Origin: CALMEE01 sp041748315
GTDB lineage: Bacteria; Planctomycetota; Planctomycetia; Pirellulales; Pirellulaceae
NCBI GenBank assembly: GCA_041748315.1
Contig: JBGTDM010000411.1
Span: forward strand, 1-26,707
Direction: 5' to 3'
Length of the DNA stretch: 26,707 nt
Within the stretch, counting starts at the first letter, position 1. Each line of letters starts with the position of its first letter. The notes below the pieces were generated by a model. The model saw only the letters and a list, made by a program, of their open reading frames with translations, ran no database searches and had not been told where the DNA came from. Both the position numbers and the translations under genes were made by a program. Positions 1 to 8,200 of this stretch are shown here, in pieces.

Positions 1-174
1 GAGATCGCCGAAGCGACGTACCATCGCTGGCGAAACCAGTATGGTGGGATGAAGTCGAGCGAGGCCAAACGGCTGAAAGAACTTGAAGATGAAAATCGCA
101 AGCTCAAAGAGATCGTTGCCGAGCAACAGCTCGACAACCGAATGTTGAAACATCTCTTGGAGGGAAACTGGTAA
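1..174 (+). CDS. IS3-family transposase OrfA, C-terminal part (partial)
   Basis: Frame 1 is open from the window edge to TAA at 172-174 and encodes the last 57 residues. It starts inside the helix-turn-helix region (EATYHRWRNQYGG) and continues into the leucine-zipper-like segment typical of IS3 OrfA (KRLKELEDENRKLKEIV), ending in LLEGNW. OrfA binds the terminal repeats and is needed for the OrfAB fusion transposase. The stop overlaps the expected beginning of orfB (CTGGTAAG), the arrangement used by IS407-group elements. The N-terminus lies outside the window. Confidence 0.85.
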   Translation, partial: EIAEATYHRWRNQYGGMKSSEAKRLKELEDENRKLKEIVAEQQLDNRMLKHLLEGNW

Positions 175-197
175 GCCCTGACCGGAAGCGGAGTGCA

Positions 198-1076
198 GTG
201 AACGAGCTTCAATCGTCGTTCCCTGTTTCCGAGCGCAGGGCCTGCCTCGTGATTGACCAGCCTCGGCAAACCCAACGTTATGAAGCGAAACCGAAAGAAG
301 ATGACCGCACTTTGATCCAGCAGATTCTGGCTTTGGTTCGTCAGTTTCCGCGTTACGGCTACCGAATGATTTGTCACAAGCTTCGCCAACTTGGTTGGCG
401 GGTCAATTTTAAACGGGTGTACCGGATCTGGCGTCAGGAAGGGCTGAAAGTACCGGTGAAAAAGCGAAAAAAACGCCGACTTGGGAGCAGTTCCCAATCG
501 ACACAGCGACGGCGTGCCGAGCAGATCAACGATGTTTGGAGCTGGGATTTTGTTTTTGATCGTACGTCAACGGGCAAGCCATTGAAGTGGCTGGGAATTA
601 TCGATGAATACACGCGAGAAAATTTGTGCCTGGAAGTGGACTACAACATGACAAGTGAAACAGTCATCAATTATCTTTCCGAGTTGTTCGCCTCGCGTGG
701 CTTGCCCAAGCACATTCGCAGCGACAACGGCCCCGAGTTCATTGCTCAGGCGATTCAGGATCGGCTAAGCCAACTGGATGTTGAAACGCTGTATATTGAA
801 CCAGGCAGCCCTTGGGAGAACGCTTACTCCGAAAGTTTCAACAGCCGGTTCCGAGATGAATTTCTGGCATTGGAAATTTTCGACAACTTGACCGCGGCCA
901 AGCGACTGACCAAGTCGTACCGCCGCAATTACAACGAGGATCGTCCTCACAGTTCGCTTGGGTATCAAACCCCGGCGGAATTCGCGCGGCAGTTTTCTGC
1001 TTCTTCCGCGTGCGCTCCAGAAGCAGAAAACTGCCGCCTACCTGCGGTAAGCTTTAACCAACCCGTACTCTCATAA
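198..1076 (+). CDS. IS3-family transposase OrfB, DDE integrase core
   Basis: This is the catalytic subunit (rve/DDE fold) that cuts and joins the element ends. An HTH_21-like region near residues 37-75 (LVRQFPRYGYRMI) precedes the integrase core. The core has the first Asp in WSWDFVFD, the second in RSDNGPEF, and the Glu in SPWENAYSESF, followed by YNEDRPHSSLGYQTPAEFA, a standard IS3 ending. The given start is GTG at 198. The frame is open further upstream, and the family-like N-terminus LVSPDRKRSAV begins at a CTG at 168-170, overlapping the orfA stop. Translation by coupling or by frameshifting from orfA is therefore likely. The gene appears intact. Confidence 0.92.
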   Translation: MNELQSSFPVSERRACLVIDQPRQTQRYEAKPKEDDRTLIQQILALVRQFPRYGYRMICHKLRQLGWRVNFKRVYRIWRQEGLKVPVKKRKKRRLGSSSQSTQRRRAEQINDVWSWDFVFDRTSTGKPLKWLGIIDEYTRENLCLEVDYNMTSETVINYLSELFASRGLPKHIRSDNGPEFIAQAIQDRLSQLDVETLYIEPGSPWENAYSESFNSRFRDEFLALEIFDNLTAAKRLTKSYRRNYNEDRPHSSLGYQTPAEFARQFSASSACAPEAENCRLPAVSFNQPVLS

Positions 1077-1105
1077 CCCTTGGTACATAAAATGGGGGCA
1101 GTCCA

Positions 1106-1462
1106 CCCCAATCGCTTCGCTTTTGACTGGCTACATGATCGTGTTGAATTCAAAAAGCTTACGAAAACATTAATTACCTCAATTTCTATCGTAAACCTCG
1201 TAAACCCGATGTCAATTAGCATCCCAACGATCGAATTCAGGTTGGTATACGCCTCGGAGAATTTTCATCAGTTAACACATCGGAGTTTTCCTGATTTTTG
1301 CGAAAAATACGCCGAATTTCAATATTGTTCGTCGGTCAAACGGCCTCGTTGTTGATTGTAGGGTGGGGCTCAGGCTGCTCAGCATGGAACAACGCAACTG
1401 GAAAATCAGTCGAATGGCGAGATATGCCCTGGGAGATTCCCAAAACATGCGTACTTGTCACA
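1106..1462. other. Intergenic stretch between the IS and the kinase gene
   Basis: I see no convincing gene here. The kinase frame stays open back to 1298 and would give a hydrophobic N-terminus. I consider that unlikely, because the kinase domain must be cytoplasmic and the protein has its own membrane anchor later. The stretch is AT-richer than its surroundings and probably holds the kinase promoter, but no clear -35/-10 pair was found. Confidence 0.4.
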
Positions 1463-3181
1463 ATGGAAACCAGTCAAGCGGACAGTTCACGGTTCAAATC
1501 TTCAATTGCTGTAAACATGGAAGAAGTTGAAATTCGTTTAATCATGGAAAATGTTTGCGATCGCGCCGAACAACGATTCCAACAGAAAAATGTCGAATGG
1601 GACATTCGCGCCTTCGTCGACGCACACCTTCAGGAATTTGTCAGTCAATTATCCGAAGATGAATTTCAAGAAATACATACGCAATTAGTTGTTGAATTAG
1701 AAAAACTCCAGCAACATTATCAAACCAATTCGCACGAAGCGAATTTGGATGAAGTACAACATTCCGATAACCCTAACCCACCGCAGCACGTATGCCAACA
1801 ATGTGGTCAGAAAAATGACATTCCCCAATTCCTGACGAGTGCATTGCTTGTTTGTAAACAATGCGGTGCTGATATGCATTTAAAACCGTTGGACTCGACA
1901 CGGCCGATGGAGGATACGGATCGCCTCAAGATGCTGGAAGACCGCTTCAAGATTACAAAGCGTTTAGGCGCCGGAGGTTATGGTGTTGTCTTTTTGGCAT
2001 GGGACAAACAGCTTCAACGCGAGGTTGCCATTAAAATACCTCGGATGGATCGCACACACAAGAATCTCCTGTTGCGGGAAGCGCGTGCAGCCAGTCAACT
2101 CAAGCACCCTAATATTGTCCGAGTTTACGATGTGGGGCACTCTGAGGACTTGACCTACATCATCAGCGATTACATTGAAGGCATGACTCTCTCCCGGTGG
2201 TCTCATCGGCGACAAATCAAAATTCTTGACGCTTGTCGTTTTCTTATCGTTATTGCTAAGGCGATTGAATATGCCCACTCCAAGGGTGTTATTCATCGAG
2301 ATCTGAAGCCCGGAAACATCATGGTGGATGGGGACTCTAAACCTCATATCCTCGATTTTGGCCTCTCGCACAGCAAACTGCCTGCGGTTGAATCTATTGG
2401 AAAAACGGGTCAACCGATTGGCACGCCGGCCTACATGTCTCCGGAACAAGTGACCGGAAAATCCAAGCAGGTTGGGCCTTGGACGGATGTCTACGGATTG
2501 GGTGTGATTCTTTATCAACTGTTGACGGGTGAACTCCCGTTCAGTGGTGCCTCCGAGTCGATCTTCGACGATATCATCAACGAAGAACCACGCCCTCCCC
2601 AAGCCGTTCGTGGGGGAATTCCAGCCGCGTTAAACGCGATTGTGTTAAAATGTTTGGCGAAGAATCCACAGGATCGATATCATACTGCGGGAGAGCTTGT
2701 TCATGATCTGAATCGATTCGTTGCCAATGAATCGGTGAAGGCATATCCACACCTTGAAGCTCGAGTTGTCAAGCATCAAGTTCGTCGATTCGCGGCCCCG
2801 GCCATCATTGGGATGATGAGTTTGATTTTGTTGGTCGTCGTGGGTTGGATTAAATATCAGCAGTACATTGACAATCCCCAAACCCGATTCATGATTGAAA
2901 GTGATGCGGAGACCGTGATGTGCATTCCTTTTAACGATGAAGCTGTCGATTGGGATGTTGAGGCGGGACAGGAGCTACCTACCCGAAGCATCAACAAACT
3001 TAAGCCGGGCTTTTACAAGATCATCGCGAATTTTGACGGTCAATACCAAGAGGTCTACCGCACGATTCCAGGTGCGGAAAACGGCTCATCGCGAAACTTC
3101 CTCGGGGGTACAGTCTTTGAAGGGGATCACCGCGCCAGCTCACTTGTCGTGGAATTGGCACAATTCGGTTGCGGTGCTTGA
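1463..3181 (+). CDS. Zinc-ribbon serine/threonine protein kinase with TM anchor (C-terminal domain frameshifted away)
   Basis: A Hanks-type kinase that phosphorylates Ser/Thr. With ATG 1463 as start, the protein has 572 residues. A zinc ribbon lies near 110-137 (CQQCGQ...CKQCGAD). The kinase domain runs from about 160 to 430, with glycine loop GAGGYGVV, VAIK lysine, HRDLKPGN catalytic loop, DFG and GTPAYMSPEQ. One membrane helix follows at about 445-465 (IIGMMSLILLVVVGWI), then an extracytoplasmic tail. ATG 1517 (MEEVEIRL) is an alternative start and no Shine-Dalgarno decides between them. The tail reads normally to about VFEGDH and then runs into a stop at 3179-3181. The next frame continues with an FGE-like domain, so the gene looks like one kinase-FGE protein broken by an indel of one base. 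Confidence 0.85.
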   Translation: METSQADSSRFKSSIAVNMEEVEIRLIMENVCDRAEQRFQQKNVEWDIRAFVDAHLQEFVSQLSEDEFQEIHTQLVVELEKLQQHYQTNSHEANLDEVQHSDNPNPPQHVCQQCGQKNDIPQFLTSALLVCKQCGADMHLKPLDSTRPMEDTDRLKMLEDRFKITKRLGAGGYGVVFLAWDKQLQREVAIKIPRMDRTHKNLLLREARAASQLKHPNIVRVYDVGHSEDLTYIISDYIEGMTLSRWSHRRQIKILDACRFLIVIAKAIEYAHSKGVIHRDLKPGNIMVDGDSKPHILDFGLSHSKLPAVESIGKTGQPIGTPAYMSPEQVTGKSKQVGPWTDVYGLGVILYQLLTGELPFSGASESIFDDIINEEPRPPQAVRGGIPAALNAIVLKCLAKNPQDRYHTAGELVHDLNRFVANESVKAYPHLEARVVKHQVRRFAAPAIIGMMSLILLVVVGWIKYQQYIDNPQTRFMIESDAETVMCIPFNDEAVDWDVEAGQELPTRSINKLKPGFYKIIANFDGQYQEVYRTIPGAENGSSRNFLGGTVFEGDHRASSLVVELAQFGCGA

Positions 3182-3203
3182 ACCCATCCGTTTTTCCAAA
3201 TTG

Positions 3204-3854
3204 ATGGCCGCCAGTCCGAATATGGCATTTATTGCCGGAGGACGCCTGGAATTTCCAAATCACCCGGATATCTCTTTGGAGATCGCTGGCCTATCGCGGG
3301 ACGTTGCTCCCTTCTTGATCGATCAATATCCGGTCACGGTTCGCGAGGTTCGAGAAGTCTTTCCCTCGTTGACCGGCTTAGATGAGCAGCTTCCCGACGA
3401 TCCCGCACATTCACTGCCATGGGATGTGGCGGTCGCATACGCCGAAGCGGTGGGCAAACAACTCCCTAGCGTGTGGGAAATGGCCTTTGTGGTGACCAAT
3501 GGAGGAACGACACGATTCCCTTGGGGGGATACCGATTTCGAGGCCACCTCGTTTGTCGAACAAGACAAAACTCCATATGATCCCGCTGTCCATCGCTTGC
3601 TGAGTGGGCCTGCCGTTTGGACGGATTCCCCAGCGCGGACGCTGGTCAAGGTCTATGAAACGGACGGAACTCATGACCTCAAGGTTCCGGGTGACCCGAG
3701 TCGGCGTTATGCATTTGGCCTCTCGGAAAACGACCGGAAAAACATCCAAACTAGCCTCAGGAACGGAGGAGTTGTTTTTTTTCGACACGACAGTTCGATT
3801 TCGAGTAAGTCGCCTGTTATCGGCCTACGTTTGGTCCGACGACTCCCTCGATAG
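3204..3854 (+). CDS. FGE/SUMF1-like domain, frameshifted C-terminal half of the kinase
   Basis: The frame shows the order of an FGE-sulfatase domain: start NMAFIAGGRLEF, then DQYPVTVREVREVFPSL, PWDVAVAYAEAVGKQLPSVW, RFPWGDTDF, AVWTDSP and the ending VIGLRLVRRLPR. In active enzymes these regions form the fold that oxidises Cys to formylglycine in sulfatases. Here I see no Cys in the usual catalytic segment, so it is probably a binding or sensor domain rather than an oxidase. ATG 3204 is the first ATG of this part, but the frame is open upstream (WNWHNSVAVLEP), well before any plausible start. Joining the frames needs a +1 shift around 3100-3150, where GGGGG (3104-3108) and GGGG (3122-3125) occur. 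Kinase-FGE fusions are known in planctomycetes. Sequencing error, real mutation and programmed shift remain open. Confidence 0.7.
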   Translation: MAASPNMAFIAGGRLEFPNHPDISLEIAGLSRDVAPFLIDQYPVTVREVREVFPSLTGLDEQLPDDPAHSLPWDVAVAYAEAVGKQLPSVWEMAFVVTNGGTTRFPWGDTDFEATSFVEQDKTPYDPAVHRLLSGPAVWTDSPARTLVKVYETDGTHDLKVPGDPSRRYAFGLSENDRKNIQTSLRNGGVVFFRHDSSISSKSPVIGLRLVRRLPR

Positions 3855-3897
3855 TGTATTTTTGATGTAAAGCAACATACCAACGAAAGAAAAACTT

Positions 3898-4554
3898 ATG
3901 AGCGTTCCACCCAACATCCCGACACACTTCTTGTACCAGGAAGACGGCGTTTATTGGTATGCTTCCCACTGCTGTGACTTTAAATTTCCACATTCCGGAG
4001 TTATCGCCTCTGACACCCGAATAGATGAATTGGGATGTATCGAGGGAGATCCTATCGGCAAAAGCGAAGTTAATATGGCTGCCCATTCATCTGATGCGAA
4101 ATGTAGCCAACATGAGGTTTGTTCCGCTTTGGGAACTGATCGCGTTGGTGATGTACGGCAAGCAATCCAAGATGCAAGCGAAAGAATAGTTGGATCGAAT
4201 GTTTTGGTCACAGATATTCATGGGCGAAACAGAGTCTCTTTCGAACTTGAAGGAGACGGTGAGATACCGCGCCCGCTCAGAAACGTGGTATTCAGTTTGA
4301 AATACGTGCAAACTTCATACATTTTGGTCGTCCTCGACGAAAATGGCAACTCAATAAATGTTCCGATCGGATTAAACTTTTTTGTCGCAGATCGATGTCG
4401 TAAATGCGATTCTTGCAGACCTGTTGAGTTGACATTGACAAATATGGATGGTCCGTCAAACAACTATGGTGTCTTTGCTCTGACACTTAAAGAGCCGATC
4501 TTCGGTCAAAATCAAATGACCTTGTTGGCAAAAAACCCTGACGCAAAACCCTGA
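3898..4554 (+). CDS. Hypothetical protein with CxxCxxC motif downstream of the kinase
   Basis: A 218-residue protein I do not recognise. It starts 43 bp after the kinase/FGE stop on the same strand, so co-transcription is likely. It has no signal peptide and no membrane segment. Cysteines are unusually many: a CC pair near residue 24, single ones near 47, 69 and 75, and a CRKCDSC cluster near residue 164, which could bind metal. The C-terminal half (VFSLKYVQTSYILVVLDENG, VELTLTNMDG, GVFALTLKEP) reads as alternating beta strands. A role as substrate or partner of the neighbouring kinase is only a positional inference. ATG 3898 has a weak GAAAG upstream. Confidence 0.65.
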   Translation: MSVPPNIPTHFLYQEDGVYWYASHCCDFKFPHSGVIASDTRIDELGCIEGDPIGKSEVNMAAHSSDAKCSQHEVCSALGTDRVGDVRQAIQDASERIVGSNVLVTDIHGRNRVSFELEGDGEIPRPLRNVVFSLKYVQTSYILVVLDENGNSINVPIGLNFFVADRCRKCDSCRPVELTLTNMDGPSNNYGVFALTLKEPIFGQNQMTLLAKNPDAKP

Positions 4555-5212
4555 TAAGAGTTGATTCATTTCGACCCGAGGCTTAACAGAACGCGTTTCC
4601 GTGATCTGGAGTCCAAGCGATGGTTCATAAATTCATGGCAATGCTGACCCGTCCTCCCCCGCCAGCAATTTTCGACCCACGTCCGCTTGTTGGCGGTCTT
4701 TTCCATCTAGTGCTCTGTCCAGGTTAGAGATTAGGGTTAGGTTCAGGCCGTAAAAACCGGACGCTGATACTCAGCAATCCGAACTCTTAATTGATCAAGA
4801 CCGGCGAGTATTTAACAAGATTTAGACGATTGCAACAGTCATCGTCGTCCTTGTCGTCGACGGGCGTTTGAGCTGACCAATTCCAAACTTGTTCCGATGA
4901 TTCCCTGGTCAGGAGTCGAGACTTTTAGAATTGCCAGGCCAAAAAATAGCGAATATCGCTACACTATATTTGTGAATCGATAACCTGAGAAACTGCGATG
5001 GGCCAATACAGGTAGCCGTTTGCAGAATCTTTGTATCTGGGCGGTCGTTTCAGTCATCGACTGGTAGCGTCTGTGTGGTTCCTGTTCAAGGGCACGTTGT
5101 CCGAGCATGTCCACGATTCCCGAGCCGGACGCGATGCTTTGCCTGAACTTGTTTGGAATGCTGCGATCGTTGACATGTCGCAGCCATGAATTCGCATCGC
5201 GAAATTGATCAC
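4555..5212. other. Gene-free region between convergent genes
   Basis: No gene with credible codon usage was found. A minus-strand frame (4959-5354) overlaps the end of the WD40 kinase and may be its displaced C-terminus; see the findings. A probable IS630-type end relic lies at 4707-4738. The rest shows no clear terminator or promoter. Confidence 0.5.
4707..4738 (+). repeat. Relic of an IS630-like element end
   Basis: The segment starts CTAGTGCT and ends ATTAGGGTT with exactly 15 bases between, the same arrangement as at 26569-26600 just before the IS630-like transposase start. By eye, 24 of the 32 positions are identical. No transposase coding remains nearby, so this is likely a solo end or the decayed trace of a past insertion. 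Confidence 0.45.
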
Positions 5213-8200
5213 CTAGAAATTTGGATTGATTGAAGGGATGTTTCCCAGTGAGTCTTGTGGTATGCCAAGAACCCTTTGAACTCTTCCTTCGACTTGCTCC
5301 AATTGTTCGAGTGGGGTCATCGCATCCGGGCGAGAGCTGGTGGGTATCGACCATAATCGCGCCGTTTTATCGAACGCTCCAGACGCCAACCATAAACCAT
5401 CGGGGCTGAAGGCGACCGAAGTGGCAAACATTTCATGAGTCATGACCGGTCCAGCCGGTAAACCGGTGTGCACATCCCACAGCCGAATCATACCGGTTGA
5501 AGATGCAGTTGCCAACAGTCGATTGCACGGACTGAACGCCATACTCTGAACGATTCCATTGCCGCCAAAGCTGCGAATTGTCTGAGAGCAGTCAGCGGTG
5601 TTCCACAGTCGAATACGCATATCGCGAGTCGAGACAGCCAAGGTTGTTCCATCGGGGCTGAACGCAATCGATTCGATCGCGGTTTGATGTTGCAGCGGCG
5701 GTACGACCTCGCGGACGCCGTCAACCGACCAAATATGCACTGACCCGTCGCGAGTTCCCGTCGCAAAGAGTCGACTGTTGGGATGAAAGGCGACATCGGT
5801 CACGGGCGAAGCTTGTTGGATCAGCCGCGCCTTGTAACTTGACGGCGTGCTGAATCGAGTATCGTTGTTGTCAACGATCGAGCCTGCTTGGTTTTCGGCA
5901 CCCGCCATTTCAACATCCAATTCAAATAACCAAAACTGGGCAAGATCTGTCGAAACCAGAGCGAACCGGCCGTCAGGCGAATACCGGCCCTGCCGAAAAG
6001 AGGATAAGACCTGATTGGAATCCCACGGTGAGGGCTGACCGTCCAAACGATGAAAAATCACCGAGTGCAGATTCGTCAGTAGCAACTCACGATTATCTCG
6101 CGGATTGAATCGCGCCGACACCAAGTCCGATGGGACACGAACTGGCGTTCCGACCGGTTGTCCACTTGCAACATTCCAAATATGAGCGGAACCTTCCTGC
6201 GATGTGGTCAACAACTGCTTCCCATCACTCGAAAACTCGACGGACCAGACCCGATATGGGTGCGTCAAGACCTGATGCTCGCGTCTGGCTCGCATGGGGA
6301 TGGCCCAAGTCCGTAACGTCCCGTCGCTTGAAATCGACGCCACCTCGGATCGCGAAGGATGAAACTGGACGCCGGTTACAACATCCTGATGATGAAAGAT
6401 ATCCAGCAGGTCCCCGGTCGCCACCGAAAAAACGCGAACGCAAGCATCGAATCCACCACTGGCAATTCGTTCACCCTTCGAATCGAAATCAATGCTCAAC
6501 ACAGGTCCGCCATGTTTCAACGTGAGTGAATGCTGCGTCGGTTGATCCAGATTTAGATCAAGGACCTTCACGGTTGAATCAAATGAAGCTGAGGCGAGTC
6601 GCCGCCCGGCACGGCAGAGAGCCAGATGTTTGACATCCTCATCGTGTTGATAATCGGCCAGTAATTGCAGTTGCCGATCAAACGCAGTGATCCGTCCACC
6701 CCCCCAAGCCACGGCCAAACGGTTCACCTCCCCTCCGAACACCACGAACTCTGGAATGGCATTGAGCCCATCAAACGTCGCTTGGCGTAGTTGTTTTGTC
6801 GTCATGTCGGCGACAACCACCAGCGATGCCGATGTATCGCCAGGTTCCTTGAGCAGGCCAGCGATGACCAGCAGTGAGCCATCCGAATTGAAGGTCATTT
6901 TTGAATGCGTCATGACCGGGAGGGTGAAATCGAACTGAACATCAGCCACGCCAGGTTTGCGGACTTCGAACCGCGTTTTCAGACTCTTTCCTTCAATCTC
7001 ATAGGCTCCAATCAAAGTGGGACCGCTGTCGCCGTCGGCAAATTGGAGTGAACGGCAGGTTCCGGGACCGATTGCGGTCAACCAGCCTGGCGCTTCGACT
7101 CTTAAATCGCAGGCAGCAGCGGTGCCATTGTTCTGTGTCACGATGACTTCATCACCGTTCGGAGAAAAAGTGACGCCGGTTGCAAAGGAAAGAACAGGCA
7201 TTGTCAACATTAAAACTTGTTGGTTATCCGATTCAGTATTCCAGATTCGGATCTTACCGTCGTTCGAACAACTGGCGATTTGGCTTCCGTCGACCGAGTA
7301 GTGTACACTTTGGCCGCGAGGATTATCGATCAGCGACGTCATTTGCCCTTCGAATTCAAGGAGCCATTGCTCCAGCAACAACAAGCGCGAATAGAATTCC
7401 TCTGGATTATCCGTGACCATGCGACACGCCTTGAATAGATCGAAAAGGCCCGATGGATTATCGGCGAGGAGTTTACCAATCCCGCTTTCAGCCAAGTTGC
7501 GCGATGCCACCACTTGTACCTCGCGCCGTGCATCCGCTTCGGCGATCGCATGATTCGATTGGGCAACACTCAGCATCAGTGCGGCCGTGGTTGTGACCAG
7601 CAAGACCGCTGCTAATGCCAATCCCCACCCGGCGACGCGCGAATTACGGCTACACCAGCGCATGCATCGACGCAGCGCATTGGGGCGCCGAGCCTGTATT
7701 GGCTGGCTCTCCAAAAATCGTTGTAAATCGTCGGCCAAATCGCCAGCCGATCCGTATCGTCGAGCCGGGGATTTGTCCATTGCTTTCAAACAAATGGTCG
7801 CGAGTTCGACCGGTATTCCTCCACGGTAATGCGCCGGAGGTCGAGGGTCATCGAAAAGCACTTGATGAATCAGGCGGTGCGCTGTCCCCTGAAACGGCGG
7901 GACTCCAGCTAATAGTTCGAACAGAACGGCGCCCAAGGCGTAAACATCGGAACGAGCGTCCACTCGATCCAATCGACCCGCCGCTTGTTCTGGAGCCATG
8001 TACGCGGGGGTACCGAGAATTTGACCAGGATAGGTTAAACTTTCAGCGGCGTCGATCTGCACCAACCCGAAATCAAGAATCACCGGCTGCCTGTCGCGAC
8101 ATAAAAAAACGTTAGAGGGTTTGATATCGCGATGAATGACGCCACTGCGATGGGCGTAGTGTATTGCTTCGGCCAAATCTCGCGCCAGTTTCGCACTTTC

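Larger units (their letters stand above)
1..1105 (+). mobile_element. IS3-family (IS407-group-like) insertion sequence, left end outside window
   Basis: Two consecutive transposase reading frames (orfA tail 1-174, orfB to 1076) are followed by a probable right terminal inverted repeat at about 1081-1105, containing the run ATGGGGGCAGTCCA. IS407-group elements typically end in a G-rich GGGGCAG motif with a terminal TCA-like end, so the boundary near 1105 is inferred from that resemblance. The left end and any target duplication cannot be seen. The transposase frames look intact, so the copy may be recent. Confidence 0.75.

Noticed and set aside
1298..1462. Upstream extension of the kinase with a lipoprotein-like signal (LLIVGWGSGCSA)
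   Set aside because: The kinase domain must be cytoplasmic and a membrane helix follows it, so an N-terminal export signal would contradict the topology; ATG 1463 or 1517 fits better.
4724..4745. Telomere-like TTAGGGTTAGG
   Set aside because: Short and single; better explained as part of the IS630-type end.
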